Program-made: the position numbers and the translations under genes | The notes under the pieces: generated by a model | What the model was told of the DNA's origin: nothing | What the model saw: only the letters and a program-made list of their open reading frames with translations | Database searches by the model: none | Source: Rhodococcus sp. 105337 | Lineage (GTDB): Bacteria; Actinomycetota; Actinomycetes; Mycobacteriales; Mycobacteriaceae | Direction of reading: 5' to 3' | Length of the DNA: 64,000 nt | NCBI RefSeq assembly: GCF_012844225.1 | Contig: NZ_JABAGQ010000005.1 | Coordinates: forward strand, 62,001-126,000 | Shown: positions 45,367 to 53,687 of the stretch, in pieces | Numbering within the stretch: the first letter of the stretch is position 1 | Layout of the letters: each line of letters opens with the position of its first letter

Positions 45367-45897
45367 ATGACGGACTACGCACACGGACGGATCGAACTCG
45401 CCGCATTTCACGCGGCAGGAGCGCTGCGCGGTTTCGTCGTGTCGGGCAGGTGGCCCGACACGACCCGGGAGTGGACGCAACTGCTCGCGCTGACGGTGCG
45501 CGTGGCATCGTTGCCCGGACTGCTGCCCACCTCGACCGTGTTCGGGGTCAAGGAGGAGTTGCCCGACGATCCGGAGCCCGGAACGGTCGGATTGCTGATC
45601 GCCGAGGGGCCCGTCATCGGCGCCGAAGCCGTGACGCCGGAGCGATTCGCGGACTGCCGGCCGTCGGCGCTCATGTTGCATCCTCCGTCGGAGACGACTC
45701 CGACGCTGCCCGAGAATGCGGGTGCCGCGTCGGGGTGTGTGTTGTTGCCGGGCCTCCCCCACCTGGGCCTCGACCACCGGGCAGCCTGGGTGGAAGGGGA
45801 GCCGGACGGTACCGTGACGTCCCTGGTGAGCAGGGTCGGAGTGAATCCGAGCAGTGATCCCGACACCGCAATTCTGGCGATGCTGCTGGCCGCGTGA
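45367..45897 (+). CDS. Hypothetical protein, no family recognised
   Basis: The 176-residue product from ATG 45367 (MTDYAHGRIELAAFHAAGALRGFV) is soluble with no signal peptide or membrane helix. GTG 45358 in the same frame is possible. The body has repeated strand-like pieces (VFGVKEELPDDPEPGTVGLLIAEG, ASGCVLLPGLPHLGLDHRAAWVEG) and an Asp/Ala-rich end. Codon use is normal and no other frame is as good, so I call it coding. It precedes the Mn riboswitch-GDT1 unit; a functional link is not shown. Confidence 0.65.
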   Translation: MTDYAHGRIELAAFHAAGALRGFVVSGRWPDTTREWTQLLALTVRVASLPGLLPTSTVFGVKEELPDDPEPGTVGLLIAEGPVIGAEAVTPERFADCRPSALMLHPPSETTPTLPENAGAASGCVLLPGLPHLGLDHRAAWVEGEPDGTVTSLVSRVGVNPSSDPDTAILAMLLAA

Positions 45898-45982
45898 CCC
45901 GCACCCGCACAAGAGAGTTCGGTTCTCCGAAACTGAGCATGCCCTTTACCGATGCGCTGTCGGGCCGGTATCGTTTGCTTCG

Positions 45983-46088
45983 CGAAGGGGAGTAGCCCCC
46001 AATCGCCGAGTCGACATACTGGCGGCGCCGCGCAGGCGGACCGCCCGGCACGGCGAACCGGACGGTAGTCCGGTGGGCGAGACCTTCG
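45983..46088 (+). promoter_or_regulatory. yybP-ykoY manganese riboswitch aptamer
   Basis: The region has the conserved core of the Mn2+-sensing yybP-ykoY aptamer: CGAAGGGGAGTAG (45983-45995) at the 5' side and GGGCGAGACCTTCG (46075-46088) at the 3' side, with P1 formed by CGAAGG and CCTTCG. A TCGACATAC segment (46011-46019) fits the Mn-binding internal loop. It lies upstream of a GDT1-family transporter gene, a usual target of this class. It should turn expression on at high Mn2+. Confidence 0.88.
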
Positions 46089-46115
46089 GCCGTCGGCGCA
46101 CCGTGCCCGACGTCC

Positions 46116-46153
46116 GGAGGAAGCCCAATTTTCCTCCAGCGGGTGAGGAGGAA
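46116..46153 (+). promoter_or_regulatory. Riboswitch expression platform with competing GGAGGAA elements
   Basis: GGAGGAA at 46116-46122 and the ribosome site GGAGGAA at 46147-46153 are identical, and TTCCTCC at 46131-46137 can pair perfectly with either. Pairing with the first copy frees the ribosome site; pairing with the second hides it. This suggests translational control by the aptamer. Confidence 0.7.
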
Positions 46154-46857
46154 TGCCGATGTGGTCCGCCGTCGTACTGAGCTTCGCAGTCATCTTCGTG
46201 GCCGAACTGGGCGACAAATCCCAGTTGATGGCCATGACGTTCGCGTTGCGGTACCGCTGGTGGGTCGTCCTGACCGGCATCCTGTTCGCCACGACGGCCG
46301 TGCATCTCGTATCGGTGGCCGTCGGGCACTATCTCGGCGTCGCCATTCCCCCCGTCGCGATGTCCATCGTCGGCGGCCTCGCGTTCCTGTTCTTCGGTCT
46401 GTGGACGTTGCGAGGAGATTCGCTCGACGACGCCGAACAATCGAAGGCCGGACGCGTGGCGCGTTCCGCGTTCCTGGCCGTGGTCTCGGCCTTCTTCCTC
46501 GCGGAACTCGGCGACAAGACGATGCTCGCGACCATCACCCTCGCCGCCGACAACGACTGGGTGGGCGTGTGGATCGGATCAACCGTCGGCATGGTTGCCG
46601 CCGACGCACTCGCGATCATCGCCGGTGCGGTGCTCGGCCGTCACATGCCGGAGAACGCCATCCGGCTCGGCGCGTCCGCCTTGTTCTTCGGGTTCGGCGC
46701 GTGGATGCTCGGCGACGGACTCGCGCCGGACTCGGCCGTGGTCGGTCCGGTCGCCGGAGGGATCACCCTCGTCCTCGCCGCTGCGGGGGCGGTCGTCGTC
46801 GGGAGGCGGGCGGCACGCCGGACGACTGCGGAGGTTCCGGCTCCCGTCGAGCCCTGA
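46153..46857 (+). CDS. TMEM165/GDT1 (UPF0016) family cation transporter
   Basis: The 234-residue membrane protein has two similar halves, each with the family motif E-x-G-D-K-S/T: VFVAELGDKSQLMAMTFALRYR (about 15-35) and FFLAELGDKTMLATITLAADN (about 115-135). About six helices are predicted. Relatives export Mn2+ (and Ca2+) from the cytoplasm. Control by the Mn riboswitch upstream fits a Mn exporter that prevents manganese overload. The GAGGAGGA ribosome site is directly before the ATG and part of the switch. Confidence 0.93.
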   Translation: MPMWSAVVLSFAVIFVAELGDKSQLMAMTFALRYRWWVVLTGILFATTAVHLVSVAVGHYLGVAIPPVAMSIVGGLAFLFFGLWTLRGDSLDDAEQSKAGRVARSAFLAVVSAFFLAELGDKTMLATITLAADNDWVGVWIGSTVGMVAADALAIIAGAVLGRHMPENAIRLGASALFFGFGAWMLGDGLAPDSAVVGPVAGGITLVLAAAGAVVVGRRAARRTTAEVPAPVEP

Positions 46858-46939
46858 TGTCCACCCGGCTTCCCGGCGTGACCAACGCCACCGCGTGAGC
46901 GCCGAACATCCGGGCTCCTCTCGCTCCAGAAGAGTATGC

Positions 46940-46953
46940 TTGCCGATAGGCAA
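46940..46953 (+). promoter_or_regulatory. Probable MarR operator
   Basis: TTGCCGATAGGCAA is an inverted repeat (TTGCC/GGCAA) 17 bases before the MarR start, in a less GC-rich stretch. MarR proteins usually bind such short palindromes over their own promoter and repress it. Confidence 0.65.
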
Positions 46954-46969
46954 ATACTTTGGGAGTTGA

Positions 46970-47440
46970 ATGACACCACCGATGGGAAGCACACACTTCG
47001 ACGACGACGACATCCACCGCCTGCGCATCGCCCTCGGCCGGATCGCCCGGAGCGTCGGCCGGTCCGCAACCGACGAGGGGCTCACCCGGTCCCAGTCGTT
47101 GCTGCTGACGACCGTGGCGAAGCACGGGACGATCGGGGTGCGCGAACTCGCGGAGCACGAGGGACTCAACCCCACAATGTGCTCGCGGATGGTCGGCAAG
47201 CTCGAAGAAGCCCAACTCGTCACGCGTTCCTCCGACGCCGGCGACAAGCGCGTCGTGCGGATCCACATCACCCCGGCGGGGGCGCGGCAGTCGGATGAGC
47301 TACGCGCTCGCCGGACGGCGATGTTCGCCCGGCACCTGGCGGAACTGGACGACGACCGACTCGACGCACTCCACGACGCCCTGCCCGCCCTCGAAGCACT
47401 CGGTGAGCGCATGTGCCGGGGACGGGAGGTGCGTGAGTGA
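46970..47440 (+). CDS. MarR-family regulator
   Basis: The 156-residue protein is a winged-helix MarR repressor: LTRSQSLLLTTVAKHGTIGVRELAEHEGLNPTMCSRMVGKLEEAQLVTRSSDAGDKRVVRIHITPAGARQ, with the wing residues SDAGDKRVV. It probably controls itself and the MFS gene, whose GTG start overlaps its stop (GTGA), as in many drug-responsive pairs. The ligand is unknown. ATG 46970 has a GGGAG site 5 bases upstream. Confidence 0.92.
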   Translation: MTPPMGSTHFDDDDIHRLRIALGRIARSVGRSATDEGLTRSQSLLLTTVAKHGTIGVRELAEHEGLNPTMCSRMVGKLEEAQLVTRSSDAGDKRVVRIHITPAGARQSDELRARRTAMFARHLAELDDDRLDALHDALPALEALGERMCRGREVRE

Positions 47441-48675
47441 CCGTCATCGACGACATCCGCGGACAGACGTTCGCGGCCCTCCGCGGGCCCAACTTCCGCC
47501 GCTACATCGGCGGTCAGGCGATTTCACTCGTCGGCACATGGATGCAGACCATCGCCCAGTCGTGGCTCGTCCTCCAGCTGACCGGCTCGGCCACCGCCAT
47601 CGGCATCGTCCTCGCCCTGCAGACCGTGCCGATGCTGCTCCTCGGGCCGTACGGCGGGGTGATCGCGGACCGCACCGACAAGCGCCGGCTCATGATCGGG
47701 CTGCAGAGCCTCATGGGTGTGCAGGCACTCGTGCTGGGTCTGCTCGTCGTGACCGGCACCGTCGAGTTGTGGCACGTCTACGTGCTCGCCGTACTGCTCG
47801 GCCTCAATCAGTGCTTCGAGAACCCCGCACGGCAGTCCTTCATGCTCGAAATGGTCGGGCCCGACGATCTCCGCAACGCGGTGAGTCTCCAATCGGTGCT
47901 CGCCTCGTGTTCCCGCATGATCGGCCCGGCTGTCGCGGGCATCGTGATCGCCGCAGGTGGTATCGGACTGTGCTTCCTGCTCAACGCGGCAAGCTTCGTC
48001 GCCGTCGTCACGTCGTTGCTGACACTCGACGTGTCGAAACTCGTGCCCTCACCGCCCACAGCCCGCGCGCGCGGCCAGCTACGCGAGGGACTCGCCTACG
48101 TGCGGCGCACATCCGATCTCGCGGTGCCTCTGCTGATGATGGCGCTGGTGGGATGCCTCGCCTTCGAGTTCCAGGTCGTGCTTCCGGTGCTTGCCGACCA
48201 GACGTTCGACGCGGGTGCCGAGGCGTACGGCTTGCTCACCGCGGCGATGGGTGCGGGATCGGTAGTCGGCGGTCTCGTGGTCGCGACCTGGGGGCACACG
48301 GGCACCAAGCCTCTCGTCCTGACGGCGCTCGCATTCGGTGTCGCAATGGCCGTAGCCGCAGCGTCCCCGACCATGCCCATCCTGGTGGCGACGATGGTCG
48401 TCGTCGGCGCTCTGAGCGTGACCTTCACGTCCACCACCAACAGCACGCTCCAGCTCACCGCCGCGCCGACCATGCGTGGCCGGGTGATGGCCCTCTGGTC
48501 CGTCGCCTTCCTCGGCTCCACCGCGATCGGCGGTCCCATCGCCGGCTGGGTCTGCGAGCAGGGCGGCGGGCGAGCCGGGCTGTTGCTGGGCGCGGGCGCG
48601 TGCCTCGTCGCCGCCGCGATGGGTGCCGCGGTGATGCGCCGACGGGCTGCGATCGAACTGACACCTGCACGCTAG
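47437..48675 (+). CDS. MFS exporter of the EntS/MFS_3 type
   Basis: The 412-residue protein has twelve helices, a motif-A-like loop GGVIADRTDKRRLM and the DNAVSL-type block DLRNAVSLQSVLASCSRMIGPAVAG, which place it in the MFS_3 exporter group that includes EntS and multidrug pumps. The operon with MarR suggests a pump induced by its substrates. It uses the GTG at 47437 within the marR stop. It would extrude small hydrophobic or iron-chelating molecules; the real substrate is not known. Confidence 0.92.
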   Translation: MTVIDDIRGQTFAALRGPNFRRYIGGQAISLVGTWMQTIAQSWLVLQLTGSATAIGIVLALQTVPMLLLGPYGGVIADRTDKRRLMIGLQSLMGVQALVLGLLVVTGTVELWHVYVLAVLLGLNQCFENPARQSFMLEMVGPDDLRNAVSLQSVLASCSRMIGPAVAGIVIAAGGIGLCFLLNAASFVAVVTSLLTLDVSKLVPSPPTARARGQLREGLAYVRRTSDLAVPLLMMALVGCLAFEFQVVLPVLADQTFDAGAEAYGLLTAAMGAGSVVGGLVVATWGHTGTKPLVLTALAFGVAMAVAAASPTMPILVATMVVVGALSVTFTSTTNSTLQLTAAPTMRGRVMALWSVAFLGSTAIGGPIAGWVCEQGGGRAGLLLGAGACLVAAAMGAAVMRRRAAIELTPAR

Positions 48676-48731
48676 GGTTCGTGACGGACCACACACGCGT
48701 GCCGCAAGGCCCGGACGAGGAGTTACGAACA

Positions 48732-49499
48732 GTGGAAATTCAGGGATCTGCCGCACTGGTGACCGGCGCCGCATCCGGCCTCGGTGCCGCCACCGCCCGT
48801 CGCCTCACCGACGCGGGGGCCACCGTCTTCGGTCTCGACCTCGAACAGTCGATCGAGCGCGTCGGCGACGCGGCACCCGAGGGCGTCACGCTCATCCCCA
48901 CCGACGTGACCAGCGCCGAGGGCGTCCAGTCCGCGATCGACCGCATCGTCGAGTCGGGACTGCCGCTGCGCACCGTCGTCAACTGCGCCGGCGTCGGCTG
49001 GGCCGGCCGGATCCTGTCGAAGAACGGGCCGCACGACCTCGAACTGTTCCGCACGGTCATCACCGTCAACCTGCTCGGCACCTTCAACGTCATGCGCCTC
49101 GCCGCCGATGCGATCGCCAAGACCGAGCCGGTCGACGAGTCCGGCCAGCGCGGCGTCGTCGTCAACACCGCGTCCGTCGCCGCGTTCGAGGGCCAGGTCG
49201 GGCAGATCGCCTACTCCGCGTCGAAGGGCGGCGTGCACGGCATGACCGTTCCCGCAGCGCGCGACCTCGCGCAGTACGGGATTCGCGTCAACACCATCGC
49301 GCCGGGCATCGTCGACACCCCGATGCTCGCCGGCGTCACCGAGGAGTACCGCAAAGGCCTCGAGGCGGGCGTGCCGTTCCCGTCGCGCCTCGCACAGCCC
49401 GCCGAGTACGCACAGCTCGTGCAGATGATCGTCGAGCACGACTACCTCAACGGCGAGACCATCCGCATGGACGGTGCGCTGCGCATGGCGCCGCGCTGA
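48732..49499 (+). CDS. SDR-family 3-hydroxyacyl-CoA dehydrogenase-like protein
   Basis: A 255-residue short-chain dehydrogenase with TGAASGLG at 11-18, Asp after strand 2 (FGLDLE, so NAD-type), NCAG at 84-87, and S148, Y161 and K165 in [11 protein letters not shown]. The ending NGETIRMDGALRMAPR is the same as that of the SDR at 23056, so both belong to the HSD17B10-like group; about half of positions look identical by eye. The GTG at 48732 has GAGGAG at 10 bases. It follows the MFS gene by 56 bases. Substrate is unknown. Confidence 0.88.
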   Translation: MEIQGSAALVTGAASGLGAATARRLTDAGATVFGLDLEQSIERVGDAAPEGVTLIPTDVTSAEGVQSAIDRIVESGLPLRTVVNCAGVGWAGRILSKNGPHDLELFRTVITVNLLGTFNVMRLAADAIAKTEPVDESGQRGVVVNTASVAAFEGQVGQIAYSASKGGVHGMTVPAARDLAQYGIRVNTIAPGIVDTPMLAGVTEEYRKGLEAGVPFPSRLAQPAEYAQLVQMIVEHDYLNGETIRMDGALRMAPR

Positions 49500-49585
49500 T
49501 CCGCGACGCACAACGCTTCCCACGTCGGCGCGGTGGAGTCACGTACTGCGTGCCCACCGTCGCCGCGTGCGGCGGCCGCGTGCGG

Positions 49586-51178
49586 TCAGAGATCGTCGAT
49601 GTGCGGAATCTCGAGGACCGCACGATCGGACATCCACTCCCGCAGGATCTTGGTCGCGACCACGTCGTCCTCGTTGTACTCGAGCAGCCGCGCGCGCTGA
49701 CTCGGATCCGGCTCGCCGTCCAGCCCGACGGCCTCGCGGTACCAGCTCATCGACGCCTCTCCCCCGGCTTCGTCGTCGCGCCAGTGGTGACCGGCGATCG
49801 GGGCGACCTTCTTGAGCCCCCTCCCGTTCGGGCACACGAACTGGTCGGTGACGGCCTGGTAGATGTCCACCCATTCGGATGATCCGATGAACGCCTTGAT
49901 CTCCGCTTCGGGCGGCACACCCGGAAAACCGCGGAACCGCCGCGCCGACGACAACAACCACTTGTCTTCCGCCGACCTCGAATAGCAATAGGCCGCAAAC
50001 GTTTTCCCACGGCGCTCGGCGGTACGCCGCTGGTCCGACAACCACGCCCAGAACTCGGCGAACGACCGCGCCTCGTCGTCGGTGGGTACCGGCACCCAGG
50101 TCGCGAACGGCCGGTACTCCGACTGCGATCCGGAGTTGAGGAGCGTCCCCCACAGATAGGCGCCGTGCTCGTGAAAGCTCTCCATGTCGACATCGACCTC
50201 GATGTCGGCGCGGTGGACGTGCACATGGCGGTACCGGCGGACGAGGGGGGCGCCCGCGAGCCACGCCTTCGCGATCACCACCGCATCCTCGAAGGGGCCC
50301 TGCGGCCAGATCTCGGGTGGTTCGCCTTCCCAGCCCGCGAGACCGTCGATGGTGTGAACTCCGAGTTCCCTGAGGACCTCGGCGCGCTGACCCGACGCCA
50401 CCAGCGACACATCGCGTTCGCGGGTGAGTTCGGCCCGGCACCGATCCCACCACGGGCACGTCCTGCACTCCCCGATCTGCGACGGTTTCGTCGGCGTCCG
50501 GCCGCGGGCGATCTCGACGCGATCGGTCAACCGGGCGTCGTACTCGTCGAGGACCGCGCTCAGGTCGTGCACCAGAATGCAGTCGCCGCCGTACCCGATC
50601 GCGCCGCCGATCTGCCCGGGACTTGCGAGACCGTGACGCTCGAGCATCCGGTACAGGTGCGCGAGGCGCATCTGGTCGCGGACCTGGCTGCGCACTTTGC
50701 GTGTCTGGTCCACCACCGGCTTCCACTCGAACAGCCCGGTGGTCGTGGCGCCCTGACCGGGATCGGTGACCTTGTGGTTCACGACGATCACCGGGATGTA
50801 GCCCCCGCGCACGGTGTCGCGCAGCAGAATCTCCGACCTGCCCCGGCGTCCGGTGTCGACCTCGACGGGCAGCACCGCACCCCAGATCCGGTCGGCTCCG
50901 GCGCGACACGCCTCGAGAGTCTGTTCTGCGCGCTGCGACATCGAGCCGTCTGGGCCGATGAGCACCCAGCCCTCGGGGTCCGCCTCGAACAAGTGCTGAC
51001 GGATCGCCTCACGGTGGGCGGCGGCCGCCTCCTGGCGCTGCCGCGCACCCGCGTTCTCGGCCGCACCTGCAAGTTCGTGGGGGAACGAAGCGTCCAGATA
51101 CACCCGGTGGCGGCACCGCGTCAGCGCACTCGCCTCGAGGGAAACGGGTGTTCGCCGCACATCACGGGTTGGCTCCAC
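49586..51178 (-). CDS. TM0106-family RecB-like nuclease with C-terminal RNase H-like domain
   Basis: The 530-residue protein has the features of the TM0106/RecB-nuclease family. The N-terminal part carries one Cys (C22 in TRCRHRVYLD) and a late Cys cluster CRTCPWWDRC (about 238-247), together a Cas4/Dna2-like iron-sulfur site around a PD-(D/E)xK nuclease core (DPGQGATTTGLFEWKPV nearby). The C-terminal part (about 310-530) has DVDMESFHEHGAYLWG and LLEYNEDDVVATKIL, the acidic DEDD motifs of an RNase H-like/YprB exonuclease. It would process nucleic acid, with no known pathway. GTG 51178 is the start. Confidence 0.85.
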   Translation of the reverse strand: MEPTRDVRRTPVSLEASALTRCRHRVYLDASFPHELAGAAENAGARQRQEAAAAHREAIRQHLFEADPEGWVLIGPDGSMSQRAEQTLEACRAGADRIWGAVLPVEVDTGRRGRSEILLRDTVRGGYIPVIVVNHKVTDPGQGATTTGLFEWKPVVDQTRKVRSQVRDQMRLAHLYRMLERHGLASPGQIGGAIGYGGDCILVHDLSAVLDEYDARLTDRVEIARGRTPTKPSQIGECRTCPWWDRCRAELTRERDVSLVASGQRAEVLRELGVHTIDGLAGWEGEPPEIWPQGPFEDAVVIAKAWLAGAPLVRRYRHVHVHRADIEVDVDMESFHEHGAYLWGTLLNSGSQSEYRPFATWVPVPTDDEARSFAEFWAWLSDQRRTAERRGKTFAAYCYSRSAEDKWLLSSARRFRGFPGVPPEAEIKAFIGSSEWVDIYQAVTDQFVCPNGRGLKKVAPIAGHHWRDDEAGGEASMSWYREAVGLDGEPDPSQRARLLEYNEDDVVATKILREWMSDRAVLEIPHIDDL

Positions 51179-51288
51179 AACTGTCCAGGGTATTCGCTGC
51201 GCACGGATCGCCTCGCACCAGCACCGTCACGTTAGGCTGACGCGGGGCGCCGGAGCGTCGTGTCGTACCGAATGGAGGGTGCTGTTCG

Positions 51289-51972
51289 ATGGGGTTGTTC
51301 ACACGGAAACGTCGCGCCACTCGCAAGGCGGAAGCCAAAGCTCTCAAGCACAGGGCGAAGCTCGAAGCGAAGCTGGTGGCGAAGAACCAGCTCAAGAACG
51401 ACCGGCGAGCAGCGAAAGCGCAGCAGAAGCTGAGCAAGAAGCTGGCGAAGTCGCAGGTCAAGCTCGATCAGGAACTGCTCAGTTCGCAGGCGAAGATCGA
51501 GAAGGAACAGATCGCAACGCTCAAGGCACAGAAGAAGGCCGCAGAGAGCCAGGGCCTGACCGCAGCGAAGGTGCGCCGGTACCTCGGTGTCGCCCGTCTG
51601 CTCGCGCCGGTGCTCGTTCCGATCGTCTACCAGGTGGTCACGGCGCTGCGCGGTCAGCTCGACGCGCGACGGGCACAGCAACTCGGTGTCCCCATCGACG
51701 AGCTCGGCTCGTACACGGGCCGCGGTGCACGACTCAGTGCCCGGATCGCCGGCGCCGAACAGTCGCTCACCAAGATCGAGTCCCTGCACCCGAAGGACGC
51801 CGAGACGCAGAAGTTCGCCGCGGCGATCCGCGGTCGTCTCACCGACCTGACCGCGGCGGTGCAGGCTGCCGAGCAGATGCCCGCGGCGCGCCGGAAGTCG
51901 GCGCACGCCGCGATCTCGTCCGAGCTCGACGGCATCGAGGCCGATCTGCTCGCCCGGCTCGGGGTCCGCTGA
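51289..51972 (+). CDS. DUF6474-family coiled-coil protein
   Basis: The 227-residue protein is very rich in Lys, Ala and Gln at its N-terminus (about 1-85, FTRKRRATRKAEAKALKHRAKLEAKL), a long charged coiled coil, followed by a short hydrophobic helix (LGVARLLAPVLVPIVYQVVTAL) and a helical tail with RGARLSARIAGAEQSL and SELDGIEADLLARLG. This is the DUF6474 pattern in actinobacteria; it is probably membrane-associated. The ATG at 51289 has GGAGG upstream. It lies 8 bases before the membrane protein gene and may be first in the copper operon. Confidence 0.85.
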   Translation: MGLFTRKRRATRKAEAKALKHRAKLEAKLVAKNQLKNDRRAAKAQQKLSKKLAKSQVKLDQELLSSQAKIEKEQIATLKAQKKAAESQGLTAAKVRRYLGVARLLAPVLVPIVYQVVTALRGQLDARRAQQLGVPIDELGSYTGRGARLSARIAGAEQSLTKIESLHPKDAETQKFAAAIRGRLTDLTAAVQAAEQMPAARRKSAHAAISSELDGIEADLLARLGVR

Positions 51973-51979
51973 CCCGAAC

Positions 51980-52462
51980 GTGAACACGAACCCGGCCCTC
52001 CTCGGCAGCACCGCGGGCATCACGACCGCGGCGCTGGCTGCGGCTGCGCACGGCGCGGCCGGTGGCGGTGTGCCCACGGGCCCCGCCTCGGCACTGCTGC
52101 TCGCAGTCGCCGCGGGGGTCGGGATCGTGGGTGCGTACGTGCCGACGCTGCCGCCGATCGCACTTCTCGCCGTCGGGCAACTCGGCACCCACGCCGTTCT
52201 CTCCGCCCTCACCGAGGGCCACCCGCACACGTCGGGATCGATGTTCGCCGCACACCTCGTGGCCGTCGCAGGCTGCGCGGTGCTGCTGGTCGCCGCCGCC
52301 CGGCTCTTCGACGCGTGCAGTACCGCGATCCGGGCCGTGACACTCCGGCTCGGCGGCGTACACGTGCCGGCGTCGCTCGCCCCGACGAGAACGACCGACC
52401 CGCTCGTCTGGGGTCGCGCTCCCCCGGCGATCTCCCGGAGAGGTCCACCGGTCGCGCGGTGA
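51980..52462 (+). CDS. Small polytopic membrane protein in the copper operon
   Basis: The 160-residue product from GTG 51980 has about four hydrophobic stretches (TAGITTAALAAAAHG, ALLLAVAAGVGIVGAYV, IALLAVGQLGTHAVLSAL, FAAHLVAVAGCAVLLVAAARLF) with histidines placed in or next to them (H24, H71, H81, H83, H91) and one Met; GHPHTSGSMFAAH looks like a metal-binding loop. I do not recognise a family. It is 8 bases after DUF6474 and 37 bases before ycnI, with the same strand and spacing as a single operon, so a copper role is likely but inferred. The last 40 residues are polar and basic. Confidence 0.72.
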   Translation: MNTNPALLGSTAGITTAALAAAAHGAAGGGVPTGPASALLLAVAAGVGIVGAYVPTLPPIALLAVGQLGTHAVLSALTEGHPHTSGSMFAAHLVAVAGCAVLLVAAARLFDACSTAIRAVTLRLGGVHVPASLAPTRTTDPLVWGRAPPAISRRGPPVAR

Positions 52463-52499
52463 CGCGCAGCCGTATTCGTTCTCCGAGAAAGATCCACCC

Positions 52500-53165
52500 A
52501 TGAAGACATCACCTACCCGTGCCCTCGTCGGCGCGGGCGCCACTGCTGTGCTGATGCTGGCCGGTTCCGGTCTCGCGTCCGCACATGTCACGGTCGTCGC
52601 ACCGGGCGCGGAGCAGGGCGGTTACACCGTGCTGACGTTCCGTGTGCCCACCGAATCCGATACCGCCGGAACCACTGCGGTGTCGGTCGGCCTGCCCGGC
52701 CTGAAGTCGGCACGCACCGAACCATTGCCGGGCTGGTCCGCGACGATCGAGAAGGATCCCGAGACCCAGCTCGCCACCGGCGTCACCTGGACCGCGGATC
52801 CGGGAGTTGCGGTCAGTCCGGGCGAGTTCCAGCAATTCGTGCTCTCCGCCGGGCCGCTCCCCGACGAGGCGGAAGTGTGGTTCCCCGCGGTACAGACCTA
52901 CAGCGACGGCGAGGTCGTCGCATGGGACCAGGTCACGACCGGGGACACCGAACCCGAACGTCCCGCTCCGAGCCTGACGCTCGCGGCGGGCAACGGCGAC
53001 GGGCACGGCGGCGGAGCACACACCACCGGCACCGACGCCGGCACCACGTCGGAGGACTCCGGCACCGATGTCACCGCACGGTGGCTCGGCGGCATCGGTC
53101 TCGTCCTCGGTGCGCTGGGCGTGGCCCTCGGCCTCGGCGCCGTGATCCGGGGACGGCGCTCATGA
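52500..53165 (+). CDS. YcnI-family copper-binding protein (DUF1775)
   Basis: The 221-residue exported protein has a signal peptide ending GLASA, so the mature protein starts at H29 (HVTVVAPGAEQGGYTVLTFRVPTES). The N-terminal His is the copper ligand in YcnI of Bacillus, where the His brace holds Cu(II). The DUF1775 domain covers about 29-160; TVLTFRVPTESDTAGTTAVSVGLP and GVTWTADPGVAVSPGEFQQFVLSAGPLPDE are typical. A His/Gly-rich linker and a C-terminal helix anchor it to the membrane (about 195-215). ATGA overlap with copC shows coupling. Confidence 0.92.
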   Translation: MKTSPTRALVGAGATAVLMLAGSGLASAHVTVVAPGAEQGGYTVLTFRVPTESDTAGTTAVSVGLPGLKSARTEPLPGWSATIEKDPETQLATGVTWTADPGVAVSPGEFQQFVLSAGPLPDEAEVWFPAVQTYSDGEVVAWDQVTTGDTEPERPAPSLTLAAGNGDGHGGGAHTTGTDAGTTSEDSGTDVTARWLGGIGLVLGALGVALGLGAVIRGRRS

Positions 53166-53683
53166 GACGCCTCTTCGTCGTTCTCGCCGCGTTGTTCACC
53201 GCACTGGCGCTCTCGGCCGGTCCCGCGTCGGCGCATTCCGTGGTGCTGTCGAGCTCGCCGGAGGACGGTGAGCAGATCGCGCAGGCACCCGAGCGGGTGA
53301 GCGTGACGTTCAACGAGCCCTTGCAGGAGCAGTTCGCGGCGATCACCGTCGTCGGCCCGGACGGCAACCTGTGGTCCGTGGGCGACCCCGCCGTCGAAGG
53401 TTCCACGGTGAGTGTCGCCGTGGACGGACTCGGTCCGGTCGGCGAGTACACCGTGGCCTTCCGGGTGACGTCCGCCGATGGGCATCCCGTCAGCGGTACC
53501 CGGACCTTCACCCTCACGCAGGAGGGCACCGGCGCGCCCGGTGAGCCGGCGTCCGGTACGTCCGAGACGGCCGACGGGAACGAGAGCGGCGACAGCGGGC
53601 CCGCCGTGTGGTGGTTCGTCGTCGCCGGTGTAGTCGTGATCGCCGGCGGACTGGTCTTCGCCCTTCGCAAGCCGAAGGCATGA
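53162..53683 (+). CDS. CopC-domain copper-binding protein
   Basis: The 173-residue protein has a signal peptide ending GPASA and mature H25-S (AHSVVLSSSPEDGEQIAQAPERVSVTFNEPLQ), the CopC N-terminal His that binds Cu(II), with the Asp/His ligands in SADGHPVSGTRTFTL. The CopC domain ends at about 120, followed by a polar linker and a C-terminal helix (about 145-167). CopC and CopD of the YcnJ type import or handle copper at the membrane; here they are split into separate genes. Confidence 0.93.
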   Translation: MRRLFVVLAALFTALALSAGPASAHSVVLSSSPEDGEQIAQAPERVSVTFNEPLQEQFAAITVVGPDGNLWSVGDPAVEGSTVSVAVDGLGPVGEYTVAFRVTSADGHPVSGTRTFTLTQEGTGAPGEPASGTSETADGNESGDSGPAVWWFVVAGVVVIAGGLVFALRKPKA

Positions 53684-53687
53684 TCGG

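Noticed and set aside
42661-45912. A 1083-codon open frame on the minus strand
   Set aside because: It crosses msrA, the acyltransferase and sodA in another frame, has an Arg/Gly-rich, low-complexity composition typical of high-GC shadow frames, and no domain.
49586-51178. Defence-system nuclease (Cas4-like)
   Set aside because: Neighbours are housekeeping and copper genes; no cas, restriction or toxin genes are nearby.
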